DNA from: Rotaria sordida
Taxonomy: Eukaryota > Rotifera > Eurotatoria > Philodinida > Philodinidae
Assembly (NCBI GenBank): GCA_905250125.1
Contig: CAJNOL010000130.1
Coordinates: 177,481-241,480, forward strand
DNA: 64,000 nucleotides
Direction: 5' to 3'
Shown here: positions 1 to 13,900 of the stretch, piece after piece
Numbering within the stretch: the stretch's first letter is position 1
How the letters are laid out: each line of letters begins with the position of its first letter
Notes under the pieces: generated by a model
The model's input: the letters and a program-made list of their open reading frames with translations, nothing else
Told to the model about the DNA's origin: nothing
Databases searched by the model: none
Translations under genes and position numbers: made by a program

Positions 1-3000
1 GAAGAAGAGTAGAAGTAGTTGTCTGATATTGAATACAAGTCAGATCTAAACGTTTAACAGCATGAATTTGAAATTGCCATACATTAATAGGTTTATGAAG
101 AAAACCATCAGCATACATAAATACTAAGAAACTATTCACTGTTGGTGCATTATGAGTTGCAGCCTAGGATAAATTACTTTTTTTATTAATTCAAAAAAAA
201 AATATAAAAACTAAAGTTTCAAATACTTTAATTAACATGTCACATGGTTGATTAATAGATACAGGTTTAACTTCACAAACAATATTTAAGTCACTTGCAC
301 GAACAAATACTTGATGAACTTGTTCAGGTAAACCACTTGTAAGTGATTCTGAATAGAATAAAAAGAAACAAATAATCATTTAATTAATAAAATACTCGAG
401 AGATAAAAAGAACCTGTGGTAACTGCTCGACGTGGATTTGGTATACGAAATACTCGTTTTAATAATGTATTTTCTCCGTTAATACAACGAATTGTTTGAT
501 CAATAATAGGTGATATATATTCAACATTAATACATAAAATACCTATTGGTGTACCATCTTCTGCTTGAAATATTGCCTAAAATTTAGAGAACAGAAAAAA
601 AAGCAATTCTATTCAGTATCTCATCAGGTATTAAACAAGTAAATTAAATAGTTCACAATGATAAATACAGCACTCTCATTGTTTCCTTTTATTACATATT
701 ACAATTGAAATTATTCAAATCACTCATTGTTCAAGACAAAAGTGAAAGTACACTTTCTATTATTATAGTCATACCGAACTATTGAGTTTACTTTCTTAAG
801 GAAGAATGATTATTAATCCTAGAAAACTGTGCTAATCAATTGAAAAACAATAACAAATAACACAATTGATATTAAGTAATCTGAAGAGATACTCCTTCTC
901 TTCCTACATTTGACGTTTTTTTCACTAAATCTATAATTGTATTTCATAAAAATTCTAATCTATGAGACTAATTCGAAAATTTTCAATCTTTATATCAGTT
1001 TTTTTCTTTTTAAATTCTATTTCATACAATGAATTATTCTTTATAAAATATAAAACGAAACAAACTTTAATTTGTTTTGATTTAATTTTTTCATTATAAC
1101 TTTTTTCTACAACTGCATATGTTTGATCTTGTGAAAATGGATTTGATGATGTTTTATGTTCTGTTATTGGTAATTTTGCAAGAAATGTTTGTAATTTAAA
1201 TGGTATATGTACTGATTCTTTAGATCGCATAAATATTTGAGGATATTTTAAACCACTTTGATCAATAATTCCTGTTTGATTTGTAAACATATTTTCTTCT
1301 GTATCAGAAAAAACTTCAAATAAAGTTTTTAAACGACGCCATTCACGAGCATCAGTAACAACACTAACAAAATAATATTTGTTTAAAATGATAAAAGAAA
1401 AAAAAAAAGAAGACGAAATAATTCTAATACCTTAATTCATCATCATTACATGCAATACTAATAGAATGTTGTTCTGGATATGGATTTTGAAGAATATATT
1501 CAAAAAATTCTACATAACCAGGCATTAAACGTATATTTATTTCTCGTGTAATAAAATTCATTAAATGATGAGCAATATCTTCATGTTTTGATTGCTGACG
1601 ATACATTGATATTGTACGTAGATCATTTTCACGTAATTCACGAACTTGACGATTTGTTATTGGTAATGATGCTGATATATCATCATTATTTGTTTCAGCT
1701 GCACGTTTACGTACAGCTTCCATTCGTGATAATTTTCGTTGACGTTCAGATTCTTGTGCTTGTTTATCCTAGAATTAATTTATAATAATGAAATTGAATA
1801 TGAATAGAACAAAAAAAAAAGACAAATGAAATATAATATTATTACCGAACTATGTAATACAGAATTTATATTCGGATTTAAAGCAACAATAGGATGTGCA
1901 CGTGTTAAACGATATTCTTTAACACCTGTTGGTGTTATTTCACCAGCACGTGGTTGAACAATATCAAATGGTGGTATTGATGATACTATTCGACTTGTTG
2001 GTAATAATCGTAAAGCATCAGAATCTATGAAATATTTAAAAAAAAATATGTAATATAAATAATATCTAGAAAAATTTATTTACTTTTAAGTTTTTCAATT
2101 GAAGTGTGTTCCGATCCAACTGATCCAACATTTCCAATACGCATTATTAATTTACCAACAGTTTTTAATTTTTCACCGATCAATGAAAATTGTTGATCAC
2201 TCGACTATTAAATAATTATTAAATAAGAATATGTATATATATATATATATATAATATACATACTTGATAATATTGATTTTCCATAGCAGGTGGTTCATTA
2301 CCTTCGATTGGTACAGTTGCAAATACATCAAGTTCAACTAATGCTTGTATACCTGGACGGCCATCACGAAGTAAATACTAAATAACCAATTGTTTTTCTT
2401 TCTAATTCAATTTTAAATTCAATATCACATACTCTTAGTTCAAGTGCACACATTCCAACAGGAAAAAGTCCATCACCATCCCAAACTTCAATATAAAGTG
2501 TATGAGTATTGAGATATTCAAAAAATTGTCGTTGTTCAACAGAACCAAGAAAACCACCATCAACTTTGAATTTAACCTATTTAAATCAATATTCATAGTT
2601 AAAAAAAAAAACAAAAACAAAAATATTTTCAATATATACAGGTAATCCAGGTAAACCTGATGTTTTCGTACTATCATCTTTTAAACGCCATAGAATGTAT
2701 GGTTCAACATTTGGATCATTTGAAATATTATCATGCATACGTTCGAGCATGACTCTATTAAAATATAAATTTTCTTTTTTTTTTTTGTCGAATTATTAAT
2801 ATATTGAAAATTTTCAAACCTGCTTGTTGTCGTTTCAAGAAAACGAAAAAATTTAAAAGTAAAAAAAATACTTTTTGGATAAGTTGATTTTGATGACATG
2901 CCAGCTCGAATCATTCTTAATTTAAATATTAATTTAGAACATAAAAACAAAAACAAATAATAGTTCAAAGAAAAAATATATACTTAAAATAAGATAGAAA

Positions 3001-5666
3001 ATGTAAATTAATTTCATTACAATTCATTGGATCAGCCATTTCTGTTTGTATATCAAGAAAACGAGCTTGTCTTATATCAATAACTTCAGCTTCTTTATCA
3101 TTAACTGTTTTAATCGTTTGAAAACCTTGACCTTGAAGTCGTGAATAAGCAGCACGTGATAATGTATGAGCACTAAATAAAATTTATTATCAAAAATTCA
3201 ATATATATATATATATATGAATTTATTTACAAAGTCATTTGACTAGCTAAAGCAGACATTGGTGAATATGCTGGATAGATTCCATCTGCTTGCCATGGCA
3301 CTAGATTCTATAGAATATCAATCCAAAAACAAATATTAGAAAATTATCATTTTTTTTTATTATATTATTTACAGCTTGATGATAGATAGGTGGTTGTATA
3401 GCTGAAGGAATTGTGTGAGGTGGTACCGCTGAAAATAGTAAATTGTAACTAGTCATATATGAAAAATTTGTGTTTTTTTTCTATATTACATGTTCGTTGT
3501 AAAAGATCATAATCGATTGGTGTTTTTGTACTAGCATCAGTTGGAATTAATGATCTAAAAAAAAATTAATACATATATATAAAAATATAATTCAATTGTA
3601 GAAAATAGATTACCTTTGAAAAGGTGTTAAAATGTCTGGTTTTACTGTAACTGTTGGATATCGCATTGGAGGCTATTATTTAAAAATTGAATTTAAAAAA
3701 TAGTTTTTTTTTTTTTTTTAAATATGTATTTACTTCAGTATCAAATCTATAATTAAATCGTAATGTTTCTTGAACAATATCAGGTGTATTAAGTAAAATA
3801 GTTGTTGATGGTTTATATACGAAAAGTTCATCACTTGATAATATTTCACCACCAGACATAATTAAAGCAACTTGTTTATCTTTACCTGGAAACCAAGCTG
3901 ACCAACGAATAATAAATGTTACTTTTGTATTTTCAGTAGGTTCATTCTAAATAAATTTACAAAAAAAAATTTCATAATTAAAAATAAATTTAATAATTAG
4001 ATACCGATTTTGAAGGTACACTTAATGGTATAGAAACCATATATTCAAGAACAAATATAATAGCATTTAAATCATCAATAGGAACATCATCAAGTCGAAT
4101 TGGATTTCTTAAATAGAGTTTTTTTCGATCATCCATCCTACTAATATAATTACAAATTTTATTTAATTTTTATAAAAATCAAAAAAATAATTTAGTATTG
4201 CAAAAAACCTTTCAGCAGATACAGTTCTTCGTCGTTGTGTTTGTTTAAAACTTAATTTTCTTGATAATAATGACATTCCAGTATCTTCTTGTTCAGCTGT
4301 AAGATAAAAAACAAGTGGATCTTGAACATAACATTGTCCATTATGTATACCCACCTAAATAAAAAAAAAGACAAAATTTTCTATTTCAAAAAAAATTTCA
4401 CAAAAAACATCTTACACGTAAACGTCGTTCAACAATAGAAATTTTACTCTGTGTTTCTTGAACTAATGCTGATACAGTAGTATGTGACATTTTTTTCTTT
4501 TCCATTTGATCTTTATGAATTAATCGACAAAGTTCTTCTTCAAAGAAAGTTATTGATGGTTCCATATCAATTTCAACTTGTTCAATAAGAATATTTTTTC
4601 GATTTGCTTGTAAAACAGGTTTTCTTAATGTATCTTCATCTAATCATATATATATATATATATATAATAATAGATTTAAAAAAAAAAAACTTAGATCACC
4701 AGAATAATGAATACCACCAATATTAACATTTCGTCCATAAAGAGTACATTCAGATAAATATTGTATTACAGAAAAAAGAGGTTCATGATATTTTATTTCA
4801 ACAAATAAACCAGCGGATGGAACTTGTGAAACTTTTTGACATGCTATAGGAAATATTAAAAAAAAAAACTTTCGATTTTTTAACAAAATTTTTTGAATAA
4901 TTTAAACATACTTTCAAATGGTTCATGAAGAAACATAAGAGCACGAGGTGAACCATGATAAAGTGGTTGACTGAAAACAAACCATATTAGTATATATATA
5001 TATTATTTTTTTTTCATATAGTATAAAATTTGATAGTATTATTACCGATTACTTATTGCTTTAGTAATATCATCATCTTCAGTCCATGGTTGTAATTTAA
5101 TGATTGTCCAACCACCTACAAGTACAAGTTGATCTTCTGATTGTTCTCCACTACGAAATATTGATTGAACAATCAAACAATTTTGATCATTTTTCAATGG
5201 TATATGACAATACAATGGCTGATAAAAAGTAAAAAAAACAGGAAGAGTCTCTGTATTACATATCAAAGAATAAATTATAATTTACTTCATTAAGATTGAC
5301 TCGAAAAAATCCATCTGTAGCAACTTTGCCTCTGTGCCAAGCACTAAACCATGTTTGACCATAAAATCGTTTATACAAATTATCAAATAATGTTGCAGTA
5401 AATTGCACTTCATATGGAGTAGCAAGTGACTAAAGATAAAAAAAAAAAACTCAATTAAGAAAAGTCACTCATCATAGAAAACATACCGAAGAAACCGATG
5501 ATGGTAAAATTTCAAGTGATTTAATTAAAATTCGAAATGGAACAATATTGCTACCAGTATCTTTGGCATCTACAAGTGGTTTTTGTGCATCGATTTCAGC
5601 TGGATGTGGTACACCAAACGAACTTTGGATAGCACGATCATGCCAGTTGTTCACTGCTTCCATCAT
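1..5666 (-). CDS. NPHP4: Nephrocystin-4 (NPHP4), 3' end outside the window
   Basis: NPHP4 is a scaffold of the ciliary transition zone that works with NPHP1 and RPGRIP1L. I read about 25 exons on the minus strand, separated by introns of mostly 45-90 nt. The N-terminus has NNWHDRAIQSSFGVPHP, which matches the start of vertebrate NPHP4 (NDWHRIFTQNVLVPPHP). Further matches in order are the YHGSPRALMFLHEPF region, VGIHNGQCYVQDP, a C2-like part (TLYIEVWDGDGLFPVG, then LLRDGRPGIQALVELDV), the RKLSRMEAVRKR segment, and the Ig-like C-terminal part (EFFEYILQNPYPEQHS, then SDLNIVCE). The window ends inside the last quarter of the protein, so roughly the final 150-200 residues are missing. One intron (about 580-950) is much longer than the rest. 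The start at 5666 is chosen because it aligns with the human Met; a 5'-UTR intron may lie just upstream. Confidence 0.93.
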
Positions 5667-6184
5667 TTTGACAGAATCGTGAAATGGAAACTAAGCAACA
5701 ATAGGATAGAAACATTATCTGTTCACCTAGTGATCATTAACAACGTTTATGATTTAAAACAAAACAAAAAATAAATATTTCCACTTTCTATAATTGAGTT
5801 GTTAATTTATAAGATTTTTCAATGAAATTATCATACATACACTTTTGAATTTTAAATTTATTCGTTGAACAGATGGCGTACACAGTCGGCTTAAGTTATT
5901 AGAAAGAAATACTTTAATCACTTAAAGATTTATTAATTATTATAACACTTGCTATTACTAACATTCTCTCTATTCAACGAAATATAATACATTTTGATAA
6001 TTGAGAATCAATTAATTATTACATTCAATGTAGCATCAGCTAAATTATACACATACACTATTTTTGAGATATAATGTTTTATTTATATAATAACGAAAAC
6101 TTATATAGAGTTCACTGTTATAATACACTGTTTAGATGTTAAATGATAACAATATGAAGAAGAAATATACAAAATCAGAAAAGA
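5667..6184. other. Spacer between NPHP4 and GH13 gene
   Basis: About 520 bases of AT-rich DNA. It must hold the NPHP4 promoter and 5' leader and the 3' end of the GH13 gene. A TTAG splice acceptor just upstream of the NPHP4 Met hints at a leader intron. I see no further ORF, repeat or RNA gene. Confidence 0.5.
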
Positions 6185-8046
6185 CTATTTTTGTAAAATA
6201 AGAACTCTTCCATCAAATGGTCCTAAGTTTGTTTTTAATATATTATTATCAACTTGATATTCATTTTTTGATAACCAATCAATCCATTTTCCATTTTGAG
6301 GTATATTATTAATTTCATAATCTTTTTTTTCTTCAGGAAAAAAATATGTTATAACAATTAATTCTTGACTTCTTGAATAAACAAGAACATAATCATTCTG
6401 ATTTTCATGTATAAAATTTACAACTTTTTCTTTTAGTTCTTCACGTTTTTTTCTTAATTCTATAAGTTGTTTATATGTATCAAATAAAAAATGATTTCGA
6501 TCATTTTTTAATAAATTCCATTGCATAGGAAATTTTTTTCTATGTTGATCTTCACTACCCCATTCTCTTGCATCACCTAATTCATCTCCTTGAAAAATAA
6601 AAGGTACACCAACAGAAGTAAAAAGAATAATCATAGCAAGTCGCATACATATAAAAGCATTATCATCAAATAAATGTCCATCTTTACCAAGTAAAAAAAG
6701 TAAACGTTCATTATCATGACATGATAAATAATTAATTAAATCAGGTGTACTTATTATATATTTAATAAGATCAAGTTCAAATTTATTTTTATCTACTAGA
6801 TTATTAGCAATAACACCATGAAATGATGATGACCAACATGCATCAACAGGACCACCATTTACTTTAACAATTGTCAAATTTTCTGGAACATATTCAGCAG
6901 CAGTATAAAATGGTTGAGAACCACGAACAGAACGAGCAACATTATCTAATTCACGAAGAATATCATAATTATCCATTTCTTTAGCTGAAAAAAGAAACAA
7001 AATCAAGAAGAAAATAGAAAACATTACAAAAAAGAAAAAAACAAACAAAATATTGATTATATTTTACCAGCATCAAAACGAATACCATCTAAATGAAATT
7101 CATCTATCCAATAACGTACAACATCAGTTGCAAATTTGAATGCTGGTTTTAAGTTCTGTTGTTCATCATAATATTCATAATTAAGTTCAGGACCCCAATA
7201 AAATGAATCTATATAAATATATGTCAAAAGAGAATACATATATATAGAGAGTATTTCTACATACTTTCTGGATGATGTTTTCCTTTGTAATACTAAAATA
7301 AATCTATAAATTTAAATAAAATAAAATAAAATAAAATAATTTACCCAATAATCATGATCAATTATTGCTAGAGGACAATCTGTAGCCGTATGATTAAATA
7401 CTGCATCAATAATAACTCGAATTTTTCGTCGATGACATTCATCAATAAGTTTTTTAAAATCGGTACTTGGACCATAAGTGGTTTTTAATGCAAGAAAATG
7501 TCTTGGCAAATAACCCCACTCATGATTTATACCCATTGATTCTATAGTCAAAAGACAAAAATTTTTTTTTAAGCTTAATTTAACAAAAAGAATCTTACCT
7601 TGAATTGGTAATAATTCAATAGCATTAAAACCTAAATCATTAATATAATCTAATTTTTCAATAACTCCAGAAAATTGTCCATTATCAGCAAAATCAGCAA
7701 TATACATTTCATATATAATTAAATCTTTATTATCTAATAATTTAACATCATCATATTTCCATACATATTCATCTAAGATTTTTTTTCCATTTTTTATAGT
7801 TATTATACCTGTATTTTTTATTGAATTATATTTAGTAACATAGGGATCAACAACATCTATCCATTTATCTTCATTATGATGTCGAATACGAAATTTATAT
7901 TCATGTTCACCATTAGAAATTTCTATTGAACAATGAAATGTTCCCTGTTCAAAAGACATAGGAATCTGTTTCCATTGAGAAAATGAACCGATTAAAGTAG
8001 CTTCAGCAATGGTAGGTGCAAATAGTGTAAAATCGATCGATGACAT
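6185..8046 (-). CDS. GH13 alpha-amylase-family enzyme, branching-enzyme/GlgB-like, probable bacterial origin
   Basis: This is a glycoside hydrolase family 13 protein, predicted to cut or transfer alpha-1,4-glucan chains. It has about five exons. Residues 1-90 form a CBM48-like beta-sandwich (LFAPTIAEATLIGSFSQWKQ). The (beta/alpha)8 barrel follows, with all four GH13 regions: I DAVFNHTA, II GIRFDA (nucleophile Asp), III YTAAEYVP (acid/base Glu) and IV LSCHDNE (transition-state Asp). A C-terminal beta domain ends in FDGRVLILQK. The arrangement and motifs such as WGYLPRHFLALKTTYG and GPELNYEYYD resemble bacterial GlgB-type proteins more than the animal branching enzyme GBE1 or animal amylases. 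Host-like small introns (for example splitting RFDA/AKEMD) show it is a resident nuclear gene. The exact product (branching enzyme or hydrolase) cannot be told by eye. No signal peptide is seen, so it is probably cytosolic. Confidence 0.85.
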
Positions 8047-8528
8047 CTTTACAATAAATGAATTAAAAATATCGAACTATTTAAAATTTCGATTATAGTG
8101 CATATCTTTTGTTTTCTTTCATTCGTACTTATACATTAATGGATCGCGACAAGACATATATCATCGTATTGGTTAGAGTTAAAAAGTATATCCGATAGGT
8201 CAATACGTGCATCGGATGCACACGTGTCTACTGTTCTCAGTTATAGATTAGCAGATACGAAAAAAAATTAAATCAATAATTAAACTTGCCGTTTGTGTAT
8301 CTCAAACGTCATTTAAAAAAAACACACGGATAACAAGATAAACACAACAACGGGGTAAGAAAGAACAAAAAAAAAAACAAGTTGTGGAAGTTGTTCTGTT
8401 GCTTTTTTTTGTGTGTATGTATGAAAGTAAGATCTTAGACCAAAAAAAAAAACACACGCTGTTTTCAAATTCTCCTATGTCAAACTACAAACACACATGT
8501 CACTAGATAAAATAGTTCAATAAAGAGA
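8047..8528. other. Spacer between GH13 gene and CCT6
   Basis: About 480 bases with A/T homopolymers and no recognisable gene. It must contain the promoter of the GH13 gene and the 3'-UTR of CCT6. Nothing else is visible. Confidence 0.45.
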
Positions 8529-10681
8529 TTATTGTCCACCAGGACGTAATGATGATAAACCAGCACGAAGAATTTCATCAACAAGAATTAAATTTGTTGC
8601 AATTGATGTACTTGAATGTATTAATTGTTTTTTAACACGATAATTATCATAAATACCTAATGATTTTGGTTCCATAGCTTCACCTGAAAAAATAAAAATA
8701 AAAATTTTTAATATTTTGTTTTTATATTCTTATTATTCAAATATATTATACATACCTGTTGTAATATCAATACCTACTGGTATTTTTGATGTTACATATT
8801 CATGTTGAAGTTTAACAATTGTTTCTTGTTGATCATGTCCTGCATTTTGAGCAATAGCTTTCGGAATAATTAATAATGCTTCAGCAAATGCTTGAACACC
8901 TAAGCGTGCTCGTCCTTTAACTTGTTGTTTATATTGTGTAAGTGCTTGATGAGCAACTATTTCAAAAGCACCACCACCAGGTATAACACAACCTAAATCA
9001 AAAAAAAAAAAATAATAATAATAATAATTCTTAATATAAATTACAAAAATTATTTAAATAAAAACTAACCATCTTCAATTGCATTAGTTACTGAACGAAG
9101 ACCATCACGAAGTGCATCTTTAAGTTGATTTAATATATATTTAGTTGAACCTTTAAGTAGAACAGTTACTGATTTCGGATTTTTACAACCTTCAACAAAT
9201 GTAAATTTTTCTTCACCCTAAAAAAAACAAAATGTAAATTAATTAAATCAATGAAAATACTATACAAACCAAAACATGTTCATAAACATCTTCAGCAAAA
9301 CCAAGACATTCTTTTGTAAGATTTTCAACCGAACTAATTCATAAAAATTTATTCATTATCATTTTGTAATATTTTATATTACTTACTTCATAGCTTCACC
9401 ACCACATGCTAAAGTTAATCGTTCCATATTTCGACGTTTAGCACGTCTCAATGCTAAAATTCCTTCTTTAGCCAAAACATCAAGTGATAATGGATCAATG
9501 CCTTTTTGATTGATAATAACAAATGTTTTATCTTTATCATCACCCGAACAAACTTTTCGTTTAAGTTCAACTATTTTTTGTACACGATCATCAATAAATT
9601 TACGTTCTGATAAAACAAGACGATCGCGTTCTTCAGTATTTTTATAAAAGAAACCAGCATTAACTTCTCTAAAATTAAAAGAAAAATTTCAACGAATTAT
9701 TTTAATAAAAGAAATTATTTACGGTTTTTCATATTCAAGTGAAATATTACAAGTTAAAATATAAGCATTCTTAAGTGCTTTAGGCATTGATGGATGACGA
9801 CCACCATGATCAAGAACAATTCCACGTACAAGACGTGAATCAGCTTCTGTTCGATGTTGCATTTCCATAATTTCAACCATATTTAAATCAGTTGGTTTAC
9901 CTGCTTCATTGATAGCTAATATAGCATCAACAACAATCTACATATGAAATAAAAAAAGAAAAAGAAACATATGAATACAATCAAAAGAATGAATACGAAC
10001 ATCAGTAAGAATATCAGCATTTTCCATTGTTAATTTTGTACGTAATGAAGTACGAGCTATTTGAATAAGTGTTTCACGATCTTGTTTTATAGATATTTTA
10101 AGTGTATCAAGTATTTGTAATGCTTCTTTTTTTGCTAATTCAAAACCTTCTGCAACAATACGTGGATGAAGACCCTATTAAGATAAATGAAATAAATTTA
10201 TTACTCTTGTTTATTTGTTTTTTTTAATTACCTCGGAAATATAAAGATCAGCTTGTTTAAGAAGTTCACCAATTAATAATACAATTGAAGTTGTACCATC
10301 ACCAGTTATATCATCTTGTGCTGTAGCTGCACGAGCAATTAAAGATGCAGTTGGATGTTGAACTTGCTATATATTATCAAACGTATCAATTGAATATATA
10401 CACAAAAAAAAATGAAGACAAACCATTTCATGAAGAAGTGTGTTACCATCTTTTGTTATTTTGATATCACCAGCACCTGATACAAGCCTGAAATATTAAT
10501 AAATGAAAAATAATTAAAAAAAAAAAAGATGTAATTGTACATACATTTTCATTGTTCCTTTTGGACCTAAATTAGTTTTAAGCATTTCAGCAAGACCACG
10601 AGCAGCTGAAATATTAATTGCTAATGCTTGAGCTTGTCGAGCACTTTCAGCTTTTGGATTTAATGTTGTAATAGCTGACAT
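8529..10681 (-). CDS. CCT6: T-complex protein 1 subunit zeta (CCT6)
   Basis: CCT6 is one of the eight subunits of the cytosolic TRiC/CCT chaperonin ring that folds actin, tubulin and other proteins. About nine exons join into a protein of the usual ~530 aa. The start [12 protein letters not shown] matches human CCT6A (MAAVKTLNPKAE). Group II chaperonin signatures are intact: [37 protein letters not shown] with the ATP-hydrolysis Asp of GDGTT, the [12 protein letters not shown] segment, [17 protein letters not shown] in the apical domain, and the C-terminal nucleotide-binding GCVIPGGGA. It ends [12 protein letters not shown], a Gly-rich tail as in its relatives. No damage seen. Its start is about 230 bp from the symplekin stop codon on the same strand. 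Confidence 0.97.
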
Positions 10682-10914
10682 GATTGATTGTTTATCTGTT
10701 TATTGAATTTTATAATCTGAAAAACAAAAACATAGATCATTTATGGAATATTTGAAGTATCTGACAAAATAAATTCGTTTCTTTCATTTTAACAAAACAT
10801 TTATAATCATGATGATAACATTTATAAAATAAAATAAAAAAAAACGATTTATAACTGACTAATCGATATCATTTAGTTAATAAACACAAAAATATCTGTT
10901 TTGACTATTGTCCA

Positions 10915-13900
10915 TTATACTGGATTAGATGATGAAATAGGTGCAATATTTTCTGCATCATCTTCAATTACTATTAATATAGATGATGGAATTGATGAAC
11001 GCTAAAAGAAAATATTTTGTTTAAAGAATTAAACTTATATTAAAAATTACTTGAGCAATTGACATAGAACGTAAATAACGGACAAGACCATCACGTAGTT
11101 CTGATTTTATTTGTAAGATATGTTTAAGTTGTGAAGGTGGTAATTGAAGAAGTATTGAAAATGAATGTGGTCGAGTTTGTTCACAACATTTTATAAAACC
11201 TTCCCATATTCGAGTTTGTTTCCATGCCTAAAATACATTTTAGATGATATATATATCATTTAAACTCAATTGTCATTCGAATGTAAAGCCTGAATAGAAA
11301 AATCGGTTCACCGTACGAGTACGAAAATGAAAGAACACGATCTTATACAACGTCTGCTACTGCTAAGTCTGACGATTACATAAAGAAAATCATAATGAAT
11401 TTCAATCGTTTTCAGATATGTTGTCTCAAGTGAAATAATAAATTTCAACTAACTATTGCCATATAATCTTTCCGCATATTTGATTTGTATAAATCATGTA
11501 GAAATCATTTTGAGTGTTTGAGACTCAATCATGATGAATTTAAGTTAAGGACGATATAAATAAAATTTTATGTGTAGAAAGTCTTTGAAATATCATTTGT
11601 CATTCGAAGATTGAGTCATGATGACCTTATAAGTCAGCTGTCAATTCTTAATTATTGTAGTTTGTATTTTAATAGGTCCACAAATGAAATCGAACTCTAA
11701 AGAACAGATTTCAAACGTACACTCTTCAAGTTCTCACCAATCTCGGTAAATATTTTCATATTTTAGAAGAACGATTCTAAGCGATTAAAAACCATAAGAT
11801 CAGCTTCATAAGAAAATTTACTTGTTTTGTTATCAATCGTTGTAAAATATTCATAATAAAATCAATCATTTTTGGATAAAGACTAAATGTTTGTAAAACA
11901 GTTCGCATAAATAAAATAGGAATTGGAGTCATTTCAACAAGTTGTTGTAGAACAATAGCAAGAATATCATAAGTATAAATTGAACGCTCATTAAAACATA
12001 TTGATGTGGCTATAAAAAGAAAAGTATTGATTAGATGAAAAATAAAAACATATGAATAATTCTACCATTTATTATTGTTTTTAATTCACATTCTTCAAGT
12101 GAAATTTGATGAAGAGCAATTAATAATTCTGATGGTAATATTAAACTTGTGTATGAGGTTCGAGATGAGTCTAGCAAAAACAAAAATTACATTTGTTGAG
12201 AAAACAATATTAGAAGTTCTATCACATTAGTCTATTACAACAACCCATACAATTCTGAATGCAACTCATTTGAATGAGATTTTATTCTTTTGTTTCTGGA
12301 ATTTCTCACAATATTCAATCTCCAATACTACACTTCCTTATTGTTCATATTCTATACATGATAACAACATACCATTCAAACCCAAAAGTCGATTAAAAAC
12401 TTCTTTAACCACTGGTGGTGATAATTTTATGAATTTTGGTAATGCATTTATAATTTCACTCTAGAAAATTATGTTTAACTTAAAATGTTTATTATTCTAA
12501 TAAAACATACTTTTTCTAAGCCAGTCAGTACTGGAATAAGTAAACGAACATCTGATATACGTTTATGATATAAATCTCGTATTTTTTCAACGATTTCATG
12601 TGATGGTGGCACTAATAGAAAAAAAAGATACATGAAAAAATAAACAAGAATAAGGAAAAGATTCATTAAACTTACTTTGTTGAGTAAGAATATGAATAAT
12701 ACGTGTAATCAATCCTTCTGCATTCTGAGGACAATTTCTAATGAGTTTTAATAGTTCTGGACTAGTCATGCCCATTTCACGTATCTGTGTAAAATACTTA
12801 TAAATTCATCAATAATTGAAATACAAAGAAAAAACTTACTGGAATTTCTAAAATCTGAAGAATTACTCGTTTAATATCTTTATCAACTACTGTATAAATA
12901 GTTGCTAATCTATAAAGAACAACAAAAATAAAAAAGATTGAATATTAAAAAAGAAAAATCTTACGGTTGAATTAAATAATGATTCGATGAGATTAAACTA
13001 AGATATAATGAAAGACAAAGATGAATAGAATCTTCTGTCCAAACATCTCTTGATACTGAATAAAAAACAAAAAATAAATTTCAAATATGAATTTTAAGGA
13101 TACCGACATTTCTGAAGAATGATTTATCAGAAAAAATTTTAAATTTTCAGAGCAGGTAGATCTTGACGACTAGAGCAAAATTTATCATAGACTCAAAGCT
13201 TTCGAATGCTGTCTTCTATGAAATACAGGGAATCTCAATGGCCTCAATTTTTGTTCATATCTCTCCGAAATACTATGTCCGATCGAACTGAAAATTTTTT
13301 ACAGACACTATTTGGAATGAGTTTCCTTTCATTTTTTTCGTTCTTCGAATCTTTTTTAAGAGCTACTAAAAATCAGCCAAAGAATATTTTTTGAAACCAA
13401 AAAAGAAAATGCAAATCGTAAACAGTGTATAGTATATGTAAGAAAAGTTTTAGCTCAATCAGACGTACTAAGTTGAAGAAACGGAGATGTTTCTGCACTT
13501 TTATGAAAAAGTTGGTTTGAGAAAAATGCGAAACAATCTACAATTTTCGCTATTTTCATTACATAAATTTGATTTTATAACATTTAAAGATAATTTTTTA
13601 AATTTCAAAATGTACTCAGTAGATAGATTCCACTTTAGACTATACAATGGTCACAAGTTGAGATCACGAAAGGAAGGAGGTGACTCTTAAAATTATTTCT
13701 CACTTGTTAATGATTTTTTATTATTACAAAATAGTGTTTCTGGTGGTCGTAAAGTTCGTAAATATGTTAAACACTTCAATGCATATTCCTAAACAAGAAT
13801 ATTTAAATGCAATTCTATTATTTAAAAAAACAAAAAGAACTAAATTTTACTTCGATTATTTGTTGAAATTCTTTTTTTTCATGTAAATTTTTTATAATAT

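Noticed and set aside
2231-2254. Short AT dinucleotide runs in NPHP4 introns
   Set aside because: Ordinary microsatellites; no further structure.
13206-13690. Short plus-strand ORFs in a symplekin intron
   Set aside because: No domain, no codon pattern like neighbours; the intron looks like non-coding repeat DNA.
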